From: Chloroflexota bacterium
GTDB lineage: Bacteria > Chloroflexota > Dormibacteria > CF-121
Assembly: GCA_005881235.1 (NCBI GenBank)
Contig: VBEQ01000162.1
Span: 1-18,700 of the forward strand
DNA length: 18,700 nt
Reading direction: 5' to 3'
This document shows positions 6,832 through 14,356 of this stretch, in pieces (the first letter of the stretch is position 1; every line of letters begins with the position of its first letter). The position numbers and the translations under genes are program-made. The notes below the pieces were generated by a model that saw only the letters and a list, made by a program, of their open reading frames with translations, made no database searches and was not told where the DNA came from.

Positions 6832-8041
6832 GCACTGAGACTCTAATCGGAGGCCGCCGGAGCCGGACGACGAGGGCGACCGTCAGGACTGAAAGGATCA
6901 GGCCCATCGCAACACCTTCGACGAGCCGTGTGCGGGCAGCACTCGACGGCATCTCGTATTCAGTGAGAAACGTCCCGAGTACTGCGACGAGTGGGACCGT
7001 GATTCCAACCAGCCTGCGCCGAAGCGCAAGAGGTTCGGCTTGTCCGAGCAACCAGACGGCGCCGAAGACGTAGGCGTCCAGGTAGTAGTAGGGCCAAACA
7101 CTCTTCGCCAGCAGAGGCAAAGCCAGCGCCGTCAGCGCCAGGAGTGCATAGACATCTGGTGATGAGGGCTCGAGATCCCGCCGACCAGCGATGACGATGA
7201 GGCTGAGCAAGACGACAAGTCCGAGGACGAACAGGACGTCCCAGCGCTGAGGGAGCCACTGATAGGGCGTCCCGACGACGAGTTGCCAGAAAGATCCGCC
7301 TCCCACCGGCAGCTGGGCGCGATGGGTGACGAGTGAATAAATCGTGTCGGATCGATCGGCAAGCGCGAACGGAACCAATACGAATGTGATGGTGACCGCA
7401 GCGCTCCCACCCATCGCAATCAAGGCTCGCCATCGGCCTCGGGCCACGAGCAGGAGTCCCAGTGGAATCATCGGCACCGCGGCAAGGCTCCGCGTCAGAA
7501 TGGCCAGCCCAAAACTGATCCCGGCGCTCGCGGACCGGCCACGGGCGAGGAGGCGCAGCGCGAGAAGAACCAGCCAGAGCTCCATCGGCTGCTCGACATG
7601 CCCGTAACCGAGCACCCCATTCACCAGTGTGGGAGAGAGGGCAAAGACGGCGTACGCGAGCAGGCGCGCCGGTCCAGCGAGCGCCGCCCCACGTAATCGA
7701 TCGATGGCGCCAACCGCTTCCCAGGCCATCAGGAGCGAAAAGATCGAAAACGCTCCCATGATCAGCATCCGACGCAGCCGCTCATCGTCCAGCCAGCCAA
7801 GCTGCGATACAACGGCCGACACTGCCGTAAGGGGGACCAGGCCGAGCGGTCCGTTGTCATTCGCGATGATCCCCTGGTAGCGCACCGTGTAGACCAGCAG
7901 CGGATGGCCGCTCAGCACGATGCGCACCGCCGGCAAGAAGAAGTTGTCGAGGTCACTCGGCGGCCCGTTCCAGAGCCAGCCGGCGATCGCCCAGGCGGCA
8001 GCGTAGACGGCACCGAGGGTCCACGTCGCGGGCCGCGTCAC
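6806..8041 (-). CDS. Polytopic membrane protein, GT-C / GT87-like (DUF2029-type) glycosyltransferase candidate
   Basis: An integral membrane protein of 411 residues with about ten hydrophobic segments. The first external loop has an acidic pair, Asp30 and Asp32 (PSDLDNFFLP), placed as in GT-C fold glycosyltransferases that use polyprenyl-phosphate sugars, followed by VYTVRYQGI and GPLGLVPL. A GHVEQPMELWLVLLALRL segment and FGLAILTRS resemble DUF2029/GT87 mannosyltransferases. Assignment is by pattern only. The GTG at 8041 shares one base with the stop of the oxidoreductase gene (TAGTG). Open frame extends to 8359 but that stretch is Arg/His-rich and antisense-like in composition, inside the previous gene, so it is rejected. 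Its place between catabolic genes is odd, and a transport role cannot be excluded. Confidence 0.72.
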   Translation of the reverse strand: MTRPATWTLGAVYAAAWAIAGWLWNGPPSDLDNFFLPAVRIVLSGHPLLVYTVRYQGIIANDNGPLGLVPLTAVSAVVSQLGWLDDERLRRMLIMGAFSIFSLLMAWEAVGAIDRLRGAALAGPARLLAYAVFALSPTLVNGVLGYGHVEQPMELWLVLLALRLLARGRSASAGISFGLAILTRSLAAVPMIPLGLLLVARGRWRALIAMGGSAAVTITFVLVPFALADRSDTIYSLVTHRAQLPVGGGSFWQLVVGTPYQWLPQRWDVLFVLGLVVLLSLIVIAGRRDLEPSSPDVYALLALTALALPLLAKSVWPYYYLDAYVFGAVWLLGQAEPLALRRRLVGITVPLVAVLGTFLTEYEMPSSAARTRLVEGVAMGLILSVLTVALVVRLRRPPIRVSVHVAGRPGR

Positions 8042-9258
8042 TAGCCGGCCGATAAGGTCTCGGCCAGAACCGTCGCGTCCTCGGCGGCGCCGAGGAAGGT
8101 GGCGGACTTGCGCTTGCGCTGAAAATGCACACCCATGAAATGCAGTCCGGGGACGGTGGTGCTGGAGCCGTCCTCCTGGATCGGGAAACCACCCTCGTCG
8201 AACGCCTGCGGACACCGCACCCAGCTGGCGTAGTCGGGCCGGAAGCCCGACGTAAAGATGATGGTGCCGACATCGCTCAGCGCCATGCTCTCCGGGGCGT
8301 CGGCCACGAACGGCGGCGGGGGCGGCATCTCGGGAGCTCGCACCGATCGCGTCGCGCACGCCTTGCGGATGAGTTCGCAGACGTCGGCATAGCGGGCGTC
8401 GCCAAAGGCCACGGATTGTGCCAGGTCACGCCCGAAGTAAGCCCGGCCGTCGGCCACGCCGATGAAGCGGCCCAGCAGCCGGACCCCTTGCGCCTGCAAC
8501 GTTCGGTAGTTCAGATCGTGACCTCCGTGGCCCCCGCTCATCTGCGGATTGGCGAGGAGTCGCGCCGCTGGGCTCGGCAGATCGCTCAGCCTGATTTCGA
8601 ACCAGGACGTCTCGTTGAGCCAGGCGATCGTGTCGCGGCCCTCGATTCGACGCGGGATCCACGGAGCGCGTCCGCACGCAAGGGAAACGCCGCGCCCGGC
8701 GGCAGAGAGCTCTTCCGCCAGCTGGCATCCTGTCTGGCCGCTGCCCACGACGAGCACGTTCCCCGGCGGGAGCGCGGTCGGGTTCGCGTAGTCTTCAGCG
8801 TCGATGACGTGGACGGAGGCTGGAAGCTCAGCGGCTGCCGGTGGTCGATGTGCTTTCTGGTATCCGCCGGAGGCGAGGACGACGCGTTTCGCTCGGATCT
8901 CACCCGTGGACGTTCGAAGGAGGAAGGATCCATTCTCCGCAGCCTCGAGGCTGGTCACCGTCACACCTTCGCGCACCGGCGCCCGAAAACTCTCCGCGTA
9001 TGCCATGAGGTGACTGACGATCTCGTTCTTCGGCATGAATCCGTCAGGGTCGTCTCCGCGGTAGTGTCCACCCGGTAACTGGACGGTCCAGTTGGGAATA
9101 ACAAGGCAGAAGCTGTCCCAGCGGCCACGCCAGGTTTCGCCGACCCGGCCCCGCTCGAGTACGACGTGGTCAACGCCGGCGGCAGCCAGCTCGTGACTCA
9201 AGGAAAGCCCAGCCTGCCCAGCGCCGACGATGACGACGTCAACGACGTCGTCTTTCAT
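8041..9258 (-). CDS. Flavin-dependent oxidoreductase / monooxygenase-like, FAD and NAD(P) binding
   Basis: A 405-residue two-dinucleotide-binding-domain flavoprotein. FAD-binding GAGQAG is at 12-17 and a second nucleotide motif GSGQTG at 172-177, separated as in flavin monooxygenases and CzcO-like enzymes. After the first motif comes WDSFCLVIPNW with GDDPDGFM further on, a pattern I recall from flavin oxidoreductases of the MSMEG_0569 type. A TSGFRPDYASWV segment and a C-terminal PGLHFMGVHFQ complete the fold. It probably oxidises a small substrate with NAD(P)H and O2; substrate unknown. ATG at 9258 is used; a GTG at 9267 would give a GTGA overlap with the amidohydrolase stop and add three residues. 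The stop overlaps the next start by one base. Confidence 0.88.
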   Translation of the reverse strand: MKDDVVDVVIVGAGQAGLSLSHELAAAGVDHVVLERGRVGETWRGRWDSFCLVIPNWTVQLPGGHYRGDDPDGFMPKNEIVSHLMAYAESFRAPVREGVTVTSLEAAENGSFLLRTSTGEIRAKRVVLASGGYQKAHRPPAAAELPASVHVIDAEDYANPTALPPGNVLVVGSGQTGCQLAEELSAAGRGVSLACGRAPWIPRRIEGRDTIAWLNETSWFEIRLSDLPSPAARLLANPQMSGGHGGHDLNYRTLQAQGVRLLGRFIGVADGRAYFGRDLAQSVAFGDARYADVCELIRKACATRSVRAPEMPPPPPFVADAPESMALSDVGTIIFTSGFRPDYASWVRCPQAFDEGGFPIQEDGSSTTVPGLHFMGVHFQRKRKSATFLGAAEDATVLAETLSAG

Positions 9259-9263
9259 CGAGG

Positions 9264-10892
9264 TCACCCGGACGGCCCGCGTCCCGGCGCCTCGATCGGC
9301 TGGCCCCCGACCCACGTCTCTTCGACGGCAATCGCGCTGAGCTCGCTGACCGGAACCGCCGTCGGGTCCGTAGCGAGGATGGCAAAATCCGCGAGCTTGC
9401 CCGGCTCGAGCGACCCGACGCGGTGCTCCTGGTGGGCGCGGTAAGCGCCGCCAATCGTGTAGCCGCGGAGCGCGGTCAGGACATTGACGCAGAGATCGGG
9501 CCCACCGAGAACCGTGCCTCCCACGGTCCGCCGTTCGACCGCCGCCTGTACCGCCTCGAGCGGACGGGGGAACGCCACCGGCGCATCCGACGAGAGCACG
9601 ACCGGGATCCCGGCTCGGGCGTAATGCCCGATTGGGTTCAGGGCTTGGGCCATCTGGGGGCCGACCGTTCGGACGACACCGTCTCCGAACTGCAGGTGGT
9701 GTTGAGGCTGGGTGACCGGGACCATGCCCGCCCGTGCCATGCGCGCAATCTGGTCGTCCGTCGCCAGGCCGGAATGCTCGATCGCGTGCCTCATGTCCGG
9801 CCGGGGCGATTCGCGCTGGGCAGCCTCGACCGCGTCGAGCACGATCGCGATCGCCGCGGGCGACTGCGCGTGCGTGCCGGTTTGCAGCCCGGCGCGATGG
9901 GCGCGTCCCATCAGCGTGCTGAACTCTCCGGGCTCGTGATAGAGGACGCCGTGGTTGTCGGGTTCGGCCGCATAGCCTTCGGGAAAATAGGCGGTCAACC
10001 CGCCGAGCGCGCCATCGGCGTACAGCTTGATGCCGCTGAACGCGAGCCAGTCGTCTCCCAGGCGACCAACCAGGCCGAGCTGCAGCGCCTCGTCGAGGAA
10101 GGCCGAGATGACCATCATGTTCACTCGTACGTCGAGGCGGCCGGCGTCGCGCGCGGCGATGTAGGCTTCCGTCTCGCGCCGGCTGACCTGCGCGTCGACG
10201 ACCGTGGTGACCCCGGCTCGAAGAAACTGATGCAACGCGCGATCGAGCTGACGGCCGGCAACCTCCGCAGGCTCCGGCAGATGAATGTTGGGACCGTGGT
10301 TGCGAATCTTGACCCCGTCAACACCGGTGAGCAGGTCGCACGCCGAGTCCCATAGCAGCCCGTTCGGGGTGCCGTCTGGATTGCGGCCGATCTCGCCCCC
10401 CGCCGGGGTCGGCGTTTGCGCGGTGATGCCGTGGGCCTTCAGGCCGAAACTATTCACGCAGCCTCCATGGCCGCTGACGTTCATGACATAGATCTCGCGA
10501 TCGGTTGCGGCACGGTCGAGGTCACGGGCGAGTGGCTGCCGGCGCTCGGTAAGGCGACGATAGTCATAGCCGAAGGCGCGTAGCGGCACCCCCCGCGGTA
10601 GACGGCGAGCATGCTCGGCGAGCAGCAGGACGAGCTCATCGATCGATGGGGCGACACGCGGGCCGATGTCCACCCAGGACTGCGTCTGGCCGAGCATGAG
10701 TGGGTGACAGTGCGCGTCGACGAAGCCGGGCATGAGTGTCCGGCCCGCCAGATCGTGCTCCTCGCGGTCACTCCCAGCGGAGGCGCGGCACTCCTGGAGC
10801 GTGCCCGCCCAGACGATTCGATCGCCCTGGACCGTTAGCGCGTCCACGCGGAGCGGATCCGCCATGGTCAGGATCGGGCCGCCGCTGAACAC
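9264..10892 (-). CDS. YtcJ-like amidohydrolase
   Basis: An amidohydrolase-superfamily metalloenzyme of about 542 residues. Metal ligands His61 and His63 sit in PGFVDAHCHP; later landmarks are GIKLYADGALGG, QTGTHAQSPAAI, HAIEHSGL, and SSDAPVAFPRPLEA, followed by the usual C-terminal TIGGAYRAHQE and GSLEPGKLADF. Such proteins hydrolyse amides, N-formyl or cyclic amide substrates; specificity is not predictable. The start is uncertain. GTG at 10892 is the first canonical codon after the iclR stop but trims the first beta strand (PIVFSGG). A CTG at 10931 would form a CTGA overlap with the iclR stop and add 13 residues, matching the other junctions here. A start at 11027 would overlap iclR by 100 bp with a low-complexity Arg/Gly peptide and is rejected. 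Confidence 0.9.
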   Translation of the reverse strand: MFSGGPILTMADPLRVDALTVQGDRIVWAGTLQECRASAGSDREEHDLAGRTLMPGFVDAHCHPLMLGQTQSWVDIGPRVAPSIDELVLLLAEHARRLPRGVPLRAFGYDYRRLTERRQPLARDLDRAATDREIYVMNVSGHGGCVNSFGLKAHGITAQTPTPAGGEIGRNPDGTPNGLLWDSACDLLTGVDGVKIRNHGPNIHLPEPAEVAGRQLDRALHQFLRAGVTTVVDAQVSRRETEAYIAARDAGRLDVRVNMMVISAFLDEALQLGLVGRLGDDWLAFSGIKLYADGALGGLTAYFPEGYAAEPDNHGVLYHEPGEFSTLMGRAHRAGLQTGTHAQSPAAIAIVLDAVEAAQRESPRPDMRHAIEHSGLATDDQIARMARAGMVPVTQPQHHLQFGDGVVRTVGPQMAQALNPIGHYARAGIPVVLSSDAPVAFPRPLEAVQAAVERRTVGGTVLGGPDLCVNVLTALRGYTIGGAYRAHQEHRVGSLEPGKLADFAILATDPTAVPVSELSAIAVEETWVGGQPIEAPGRGPSG

Positions 10893-10927
10893 GATCGGTT
10901 TTGGGCCGCGGCGGTCCGCTGCGCGCG

Positions 10928-11734
10928 TCAGGCCGACACCGCTTTCGGGCCGAGCTCGGCCTCGACCGCGGCCGCCGTTTCGCGCAGGCCCGTCGCGACG
11001 GCGGCGTAGTGCTCGCCGCTGAACCATGGCGTCAGCGCAACCACACTGACCGCCGCAGCCAGCTCACCGCTCCGATCGCGCACCGGCACGCCCATCGCTG
11101 CCAGGCCGACCTCGACGTCGTCGGGTGCATAGGCCAGGCCGGTTTCGCGAATCATGGCGAGGCGGGACCGGATGCCGCCTGGATCAACGGTCGTTCGCGG
11201 CGTCATCGCCACCAGTGGCCGCGCGAGGATCCGGTCGAGGGTGGCCACGGGTAGTTCAGAGAGAAGAATGTTCGGACCGGCACCGAGGTGGAGGGAGAGC
11301 GTTTCACCGACCTGGTAGGTCGTCGTCTTCACTGGGCCTCGATCGATGCGGGCGATGCAGAGCGCCCGCTCGCCATCGCGAACCGACAGATAGGTCGAGA
11401 CCGCAAATCGCTCGGCCAGGGCCGACAGCGCCGGCTCGGCCAGCCGGCCGAGCACCGCCCGGACCGGGACCGCGCTCCCCAGCCGGAAGAGATGGATGCC
11501 GAGCCCGTAGGCGCCGGTTTCCGTGCGGTCGACGAGCCGGTGACGCTCCATGGTCGTCAGCAGGCGGTGCACGGTTGAACGGCTCATCCCGAGCCGCCGT
11601 GCCAGCTCCGTCGAGGTCAGCTCGGTGTTGGCGTCGAGAAAGGCATCGAGGGCAGCGACCGCCTTGCCGATGACGCGGACATAGGGCGCGGCCGTGCCGT
11701 TCGCGACGTGAGGCTCGGTCCGGGCCGCCTTCAA
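10928..11734 (-). CDS. IclR-family transcriptional regulator
   Basis: A 268-residue regulator. The N-terminal winged helix-turn-helix is at about 39-65 (LTSTELARRLGMSRSTVHRLL), followed by the effector-binding domain from about 80 to 260 (YQVGETLSLHLGAGPNILLS, GLAYAPDDVEVGLAAMGVPV). IclR proteins bind palindromic operators as dimers or tetramers and respond to a pathway metabolite. The start is TTG at 11734, forming a TTGA overlap with the ABC ATPase stop; no ATG or GTG start exists nearby in frame. Being encoded within the transporter operon suggests autoregulation and control of the divergent promoter region at 14255-14316, where inverted repeats overlap the predicted promoters. The ligand is unknown. 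Confidence 0.92.
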   Translation of the reverse strand: MKAARTEPHVANGTAAPYVRVIGKAVAALDAFLDANTELTSTELARRLGMSRSTVHRLLTTMERHRLVDRTETGAYGLGIHLFRLGSAVPVRAVLGRLAEPALSALAERFAVSTYLSVRDGERALCIARIDRGPVKTTTYQVGETLSLHLGAGPNILLSELPVATLDRILARPLVAMTPRTTVDPGGIRSRLAMIRETGLAYAPDDVEVGLAAMGVPVRDRSGELAAAVSVVALTPWFSGEHYAAVATGLRETAAAVEAELGPKAVSA

Positions 11735-12570
11735 TGCACCGCCTCCAGGAATTTCCGTGTCCGTTCGTGCTGCGGATTGCCGAAGAACTCGGCGGGCGGG
11801 GCGTCTTCGATGATGGCGCCACCGTCCATCATGATGACGCGGTCGGCCACGCGCTTGGCGAACCCCACCTCGTGCGTCACCACCACCATCGTCATCCCCT
11901 CGCGCGCCAGCTCTTCCATGACGGCCAGCACTTCGCCGACGAGCTCCGGGTCGAGCGCCGAGGTCGGCTCGTCGAAGAGCATCACCTTGGGATTCATGAC
12001 CAGCGCCCGCGCGATGGCAACTCGCTGCTGCTGACCGCCGGATAGCTCGCCGAGATAGAACGATGCCCGCTCGGCGAGGCCGACGCGGGCGATCATCGTT
12101 TGCGCGATCTCGCGTGCGTCGGCCTTGGAACGCCCGCGCACCTCGGTGAGGCCGATCATGACGTTCCCCAGCGCGGTCAGATGGGGAAAGAGGTTGAAGC
12201 GCTGGAAGACCATGCCGATCTCCGACCGTTCCTTGGCCAGCACCCGCTCGGGAAGCGAGACCAGGCGGCCACCTGACTCGCGCACACCGATGCGGCGGCC
12301 CTCCAGCCGGACCTCCCCGGCGTCGACTGGTTCCAGGAGCGCGAGGCAGCGGAGCATGGTGCTCTTGCCCGACCCCGACGGCCCGAGCACGGCCTTGACG
12401 TCACCCCGGTGGACTCCGAAGGTCACACCGCGGAGCACCTCGTTGTGACCATAGCGTTTGCGCAGGTCGATCGCTTCGAGGACGTACTCCGCCGTCCCCT
12501 GTCGCCCGGCGGCCACCGGCTCGCCAAGCAGTCCAGCGTCGAGCAGATGTCCGACCGGCGGCTCGCTCAT
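11731..12570 (-). CDS. Amino-acid-type ABC transporter ATP-binding protein (GlnQ/HisP-like)
   Basis: The 279-residue ATPase of a polar amino acid (PAAT) importer. All nucleotide motifs are present: Walker A GPSGSGKST (63-71), Q-loop VFQRFNLFPH (121-130), signature LSGGQQQRVAIARAL (176-190), Walker B VMLFDE (196-201), D-loop SALDPE, and the switch His233 in VTHE. The N-terminus has an extension of about 28 residues before the usual family start (YVLEAIDLRKRYG). A 15-20 residue insert with GRLVSLPERVLAKE lies between Walker A and the Q-loop, as in histidine/glutamine-type ATPases. The ATG at 12570 overlaps the permease stop as ATGA; the stop overlaps the iclR TTG. It would drive import with the adjacent permease and lipoprotein. 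Confidence 0.94.
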   Translation of the reverse strand: MSEPPVGHLLDAGLLGEPVAAGRQGTAEYVLEAIDLRKRYGHNEVLRGVTFGVHRGDVKAVLGPSGSGKSTMLRCLALLEPVDAGEVRLEGRRIGVRESGGRLVSLPERVLAKERSEIGMVFQRFNLFPHLTALGNVMIGLTEVRGRSKADAREIAQTMIARVGLAERASFYLGELSGGQQQRVAIARALVMNPKVMLFDEPTSALDPELVGEVLAVMEELAREGMTMVVVTHEVGFAKRVADRVIMMDGGAIIEDAPPAEFFGNPQHERTRKFLEAVH

Positions 12571-13301
12571 CGCAGCGCCGTCAGTTGTCGCACGCGGCTG
12601 AGGGCCGATGTGCCGGCCGTCTGGCGCGAAATCCAGACGAAGCGCCGTTCCAGCTGGGCCTGGATGACCATGAAGATGCTGACCAGCACGAGGTAATAGA
12701 TGGCCGCCGCCGAGAAGTACTCGACGAAGCGGAAGGTCGACGCCACCAGCGTCTGAGTCCGCGCCAGCAGCTCCTGCAGGGAGATGACGCTCGCCAGGCT
12801 GGTCAGCTTGAGCATGGTGATGAAGTCGTTGGAGAGGGGCGGGATTGTGACCCGGATCAGCTGCGGCGCGATCACCTTGGTGAACACCCTGGAGGGCGGC
12901 ATGCCGAGCGCGCGGGCGGCGAGACGCTGGCCCTCGTCAATCGACAGCAGGCCTCCACGGAAGACCTCCGCGGCATAGGCAGCCTCGTTCATCGCTAGCG
13001 CGATGGTGGCGGCCGCGAAGGCCGAGAACCAGTCACCCTTGAACGCGGGGACGAGCTGGGGCAGCGCATCCCAGACGAAGAGGAGCCAGACCAGAGCCGG
13101 AATGGCGCGAAAGACCCAGATGTACCCCCAGGCGACGGCGCGCAGCGGCGCCCACGGGCTGGCCCGAAGCAATGCGACCACAAGACCGAGCGCCAGCCCG
13201 AAGGCCATGGCGACCACCGTGAGCAGGATCGTGATCCTGACGCCGTCGATGAATGCCGGCGACGTCAGCGCCTCGAAGAAGACCGACGGCTTGAAGTCCA
13301 C
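12567..13301 (-). CDS. Amino-acid-type ABC transporter permease
   Basis: A 244-residue inner-membrane permease of the HisM/GlnP family with about five hydrophobic segments. The EAA loop that contacts the ATPase is clear at about 112-145 (EVFRGGLLSIDEGQRLAARA, then LGMPPSRVF), followed by LIRVTIPPLSNDFITMLKLT and SLASVISLQEL, all characteristic of PAAT permeases. Only one permease gene is present, so it would act as a homodimer. The start is GTG at 13301 with GAGGG six bases upstream (13308-13312). A 40-bp gap holding a small hairpin separates it from the binding-protein gene. Stop overlaps the ATPase start by 4 bp. Confidence 0.93.
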   Translation of the reverse strand: MDFKPSVFFEALTSPAFIDGVRITILLTVVAMAFGLALGLVVALLRASPWAPLRAVAWGYIWVFRAIPALVWLLFVWDALPQLVPAFKGDWFSAFAAATIALAMNEAAYAAEVFRGGLLSIDEGQRLAARALGMPPSRVFTKVIAPQLIRVTIPPLSNDFITMLKLTSLASVISLQELLARTQTLVASTFRFVEYFSAAAIYYLVLVSIFMVIQAQLERRFVWISRQTAGTSALSRVRQLTALR

Positions 13302-13318
13302 GCTAAGCCCTCACGCGA

Positions 13319-13335
13319 ATGGCCATCCTGGCCGT
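13319..13335 (-). other. Small hairpin between binding-protein and permease genes
   Basis: GGCCA-TCC-TGGCC forms a 5-bp stem with a 3-base loop, extended by an A-T and a T-G pair on each side. It lies in the 40-bp gap after the lipoprotein stop. Hairpins here commonly protect the upstream mRNA or cut read-through, making binding protein more abundant than permease; that role is inferred. There is no T-run, so it is not a classical terminator. Confidence 0.4.
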
Positions 13336-13341
13336 CAACGC

Positions 13342-14211
13342 CTACTTGATGACGTCCAGCACCACCGGGTCCATCTGATATTTCTTCGCGAGCGTGCTCA
13401 GCGTTCCGTCGCCCTTGAGCCCCTTCAGGGCCGCCGAGAGCGCCGTCTGCAGATCCGGTTTGTTTTTCTGGAAGTAGATCCCGTAGGAGTCGGTCTTCGG
13501 CGCCGCGTACCCGACCTGGTATTTGTCCGGGTACTTGATCATCCAGTCCGAGACGGCGGTGTCCGTCTCCCAGACCGCATCCACGCGACCGACGACGATC
13601 TGCTGGAACTCATCGGCGACCTTGGGATAGCCGGCGATCTGGATGGCCGGTTTTCCGGCATCGGTGCAGGCCTTGTTCTGCGCATTGATCCGCTGCTCAA
13701 CGACGCCGCCCGTCTGGATCGACACCTTTTTGCCGCAGAGGTCGTCGAGCGTTTTGATGTTCTTCGGGTTGCCCTTGGGAACCATGACCACGTGGCCGGT
13801 CGCCATGTAGGGCACGGCATCGGCGACCGCGAGCCGCTTCTCCGAAACGAAGAGCGCGGTCCACACGATGTCGCAGCGGCCCGCCGTCAGGTCCGGGATC
13901 AGGGCGTCGAAGCCGGTGTTCTTGATCTGCAATTGGAGTCCGAAGGCCTTGGCGACGGCGCGCGCGCCTTCAACGTCGAAACCCACCGCCTGGTTCGGAT
14001 CGGTCACGCTCGCCGAGGAGAAGAACTCCATGGGCGAGTACTCGATGTCGACGCAGTCCGTGAGCGTGCCCGACTTGATCAGGCTCGTTGGAGGCGTCAC
14101 CGATACCTTGGACGACGGATTGGTTCCCGATGTGCTGGTGCCTCCGCAACCCGCGATCACGAGCGCCAACCCGAGCAGAACCGACGGCATGACCATCAGC
14201 GGTCGCTTCAT
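13342..14211 (-). CDS. Amino-acid-type ABC transporter substrate-binding lipoprotein
   Basis: A 289-residue extracytoplasmic solute-binding protein. The signal peptide MKRPLMVMPSVLLGLALVIA ends in a lipobox with lipidated Cys22 (VIAGC), then a Thr/Ser/Gly-rich linker. The bacterial SBP family 3 core follows: CVDIEYSPMEFF, VGFDVEGARAVAKAFGL, TGFDALIPDLTAGRCDIVWT, SEKRLAVADAVPYM and a C-terminal LKGLKGDGTLSTLAKKY. Ligands are typically amino acids or derivatives. The ATG at 14211 is chosen for its signal peptide and for GGGAGGAG just upstream; an open frame up to 14610 lies partly inside the divergent hydrolase gene and is an artefact. Transcription likely starts at the promoter at 14288-14316. 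Confidence 0.94.
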   Translation of the reverse strand: MKRPLMVMPSVLLGLALVIAGCGGTSTSGTNPSSKVSVTPPTSLIKSGTLTDCVDIEYSPMEFFSSASVTDPNQAVGFDVEGARAVAKAFGLQLQIKNTGFDALIPDLTAGRCDIVWTALFVSEKRLAVADAVPYMATGHVVMVPKGNPKNIKTLDDLCGKKVSIQTGGVVEQRINAQNKACTDAGKPAIQIAGYPKVADEFQQIVVGRVDAVWETDTAVSDWMIKYPDKYQVGYAAPKTDSYGIYFQKNKPDLQTALSAALKGLKGDGTLSTLAKKYQMDPVVLDVIK

Positions 14212-14254
14212 GAGCTTCTCCTCCCTCAACGAGCCATCGCGCGGTGGCCGCAAC

Positions 14255-14270
14255 CAACCCTTCAGGGTTG
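14255..14270. repeat. Perfect hairpin in leader of the transporter operon
   Basis: CAACCC-TTCA-GGGTTG is a perfect 6-bp inverted repeat with a 4-base loop. It would lie in the predicted 5' leader of the minus-strand operon, about 45 bases before the ATG at 14211. It could shape mRNA stability or be part of a regulator site; no T-run follows. Confidence 0.5.
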
Positions 14271-14295
14271 CGTCCGCATCGTGGACGGTTATACC
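14268..14295 (+). promoter_or_regulatory. Weaker promoter facing the hydrolase gene
   Basis: On the plus strand TTGCGT (14268-14273) and TATACC (14290-14295) are 16 bp apart. The -10 box overlaps that of the minus-strand promoter, so the two would compete. Predicted leader to the ATG at 14357 is about 55 bases. The hexamers are weaker than those of the opposite promoter. Confidence 0.35.
14271..14287. promoter_or_regulatory. Inverted repeat at predicted transcription start, possible IclR operator
   Basis: CGTCC (14271-14275) and GGACG (14283-14287) form a 17-bp dyad next to the -10 box, covering the predicted minus-strand start point. A second, wider pair, GCGTCCGC (14270-14277) and GCAGACGC (14301-14308), is an 8-bp inverted match with one mismatch, centres 31 bp apart. 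Size and position fit an operator for the operon-encoded IclR protein; this is inference. Confidence 0.4.
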
Positions 14296-14316
14296 ATGAT
14301 GCAGACGCACTGGCAA
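14288..14316 (-). promoter_or_regulatory. Sigma-70-like promoter for the transporter operon
   Basis: On the minus strand TTGCCA (14316-14311) and TATAAC (14293-14288) are separated by exactly 17 bp, with TGG just before the -10 box giving an extended -10. Each hexamer matches consensus at five of six positions. Predicted start is near 14281, leaving a leader of about 70 bases to the ATG at 14211. It is the only convincing promoter found for the 12-kb minus-strand gene run. Confidence 0.65.
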
Positions 14317-14356
14317 GAGCGGTTTCAGTGGAAGCGGGCGTGCGAGGAGGGTGGGG

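Noticed and set aside
8042..8359. Upstream extension of the GT-C-like membrane protein
   Set aside because: The extra 106 residues are Arg/His-rich, lie within the oxidoreductase gene and lack hydrophobic character; GTG at 8041 abuts the upstream stop.
9423..10355. Plus-strand open frame opposite the amidohydrolase gene
   Set aside because: Mirror of a well-supported gene with low-complexity, Arg-rich translation and no start signal.
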